Positions 14,418-14,893 of a DNA stretch of 14,893 bases are shown here, one piece after another. Source of the stretch: Gemmatimonadales bacterium UBA2975 (GTDB lineage Bacteria; Gemmatimonadota; Gemmatimonadetes; Longimicrobiales; Gaopeijiaceae); the NCBI GenBank assembly GCA_002348265.1, contig DEAT01000022.1, positions 11,366 through 26,258 of the forward strand, in the 5' to 3' direction. The translations under genes and the position numbers were made by a program. Position 1 is the stretch's first letter. Every line of letters begins with the position of its first letter. The notes below the pieces were generated by a model. It saw nothing but the letters and a program-made list of their open reading frames with translations, ran no database searches and was not told the DNA's origin.

Positions 14418-14893
14418 TCAGATTGCCTTCTCGTAGAGTCGCCAACGCTTGTAAGGATTCATCCCCATCGCCGCCATTGGCTTGGTAAGAGCTATGTTGT
14501 CGTTGAGGACCCACGATGCCTCTGCCCCCTCGAAACCAATGTCTTTCGCCCTTCGAGCGGACTCGTATGCGAATAGGGGAAAAAGACCCTTGTGACGGTA
14601 TTCCGAACTCAGCCCCATAAGGACTATTCTGCCTCGCTGCACCTTCGGGAGGTCACGGGTCAAACGGAATAATGTTGTAGGCCAGAGTCGGCCGGAAGGT
14701 ACATGTGTGAGGATGCGGTTAATGTCTCTAACGACCATCATAAAACCGACAACCTCGTCACGTACTTCGGCAACGAACGAGAAGTCTCGAAGAAGGACCG
14801 ATTTAAGGTCCTTAGCGATGTGCCAAAACTCATTCCAGCTAGGTGGAGTAAACCCCCAGTTTCCTGACCAGGCTTGGCAGTATAGGTCGAGGA
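14418..14893 (-). CDS. GNAT-like acyltransferase-fold protein, YghO-like (5' end outside window)
   Basis: This minus-strand frame is open from the right edge to a TGA at 14418-14420, giving 157 full codons of the C-terminal part. An internal ATG at 14741 is not the start, because conserved sequence lies upstream of it: WSGNWGFTPPSWNEFWHIAKDL and then FVAEVRDEVVGFMM. Further family-like blocks are RDINRIL, GRLWPTTLFRL, VLMGLSSEYRHKGLFPLFAYE (an acetyl-CoA-binding loop of the GNAT kind, R/K-x-x-G), and ASWVLNDN followed by GMNPYKRWRLYEK at the end. These match what I recall of the long 'hypothetical GNAT' proteins of about 370-400 residues related to YghO. The substrate is unknown and many members have no assigned reaction. 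It converges on the S9 gene and is separated from it by the hairpin. Confidence 0.8.
   Translation of the reverse strand, partial: LDLYCQAWSGNWGFTPPSWNEFWHIAKDLKSVLLRDFSFVAEVRDEVVGFMMVVRDINRILTHVPSGRLWPTTLFRLTRDLPKVQRGRIVLMGLSSEYRHKGLFPLFAYESARRAKDIGFEGAEASWVLNDNIALTKPMAAMGMNPYKRWRLYEKAI

Noticed and set aside
14418..14741. A 107-residue small protein starting at the minus-strand ATG at 14741
   Set aside because: The frame continues upstream to the window edge with conserved residues, so this ATG is internal.

Overview
The window carries an ordinary-looking, gene-dense bacterial chromosome segment of moderately high GC (judged by eye, not computed). The mixture points to a Gram-negative-type bacterium with a large secreted hydrolase repertoire: two exported peptidases (M14 and S9), an exported amidohydrolase, and a pyruvate dehydrogenase of the heteromeric alpha/beta type. 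Marine or soil Gemmatimonadota, or a similar lineage, would fit this content. That placement is inference from gene content only; no marker gene such as rRNA or a ribosomal protein is present.

Layout, left to right. Bases 1-748 hold a NIF3/YbgI-family metalloprotein whose first few codons lie outside the window. Bases 865-3998 hold a secreted M14 metallocarboxypeptidase-like protein whose stop overlaps the start of a membrane-anchored double zinc-ribbon protein with a TPR-like tail. Bases 4077-5853 hold an extended SDR (NAD-dependent epimerase/reductase type) followed by a LOG-family (TIGR00730, former 'lysine decarboxylase') protein with a perfect Shine-Dalgarno. Bases 5977-10385 are a tight four-gene operon: lipA, pdhA, pdhB, pdhC, with junctions of 1 nt, a 1-nt overlap, and 2 nt. 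Bases 10440-12137 encode an exported YtcJ-type amidohydrolase and 12247-14295 an exported S9 (prolyl oligopeptidase/DPP-like) serine peptidase. A GC-rich hairpin at 14329-14365 separates this rightward block from a convergent minus-strand gene for a GNAT-like protein that runs off the right edge. Genes 1 to 10 are all on the plus strand.

The clearest functional unit is lipA-pdhABC. LipA inserts the sulfur atoms of the lipoyl cofactor, PdhC carries that cofactor on Lys43, and PdhA/PdhB perform the thiamine-dependent decarboxylation that loads it. The E3 subunit (lpd) and the octanoyl transferase (lipB) are absent from the window and must be encoded elsewhere. The M14, amidohydrolase and S9 proteins carry probable export signals and would act on peptides or amides outside the cytoplasm.

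I found no CRISPR array, tRNA, rRNA, insertion sequence, prophage or obvious defence locus, and no convincing undescribed system. The items most worth a second look are the coupled carboxypeptidase and zinc-ribbon/TPR pair, the divergent LipA with extensions at both ends, and the membership of lipA in the pdh operon.
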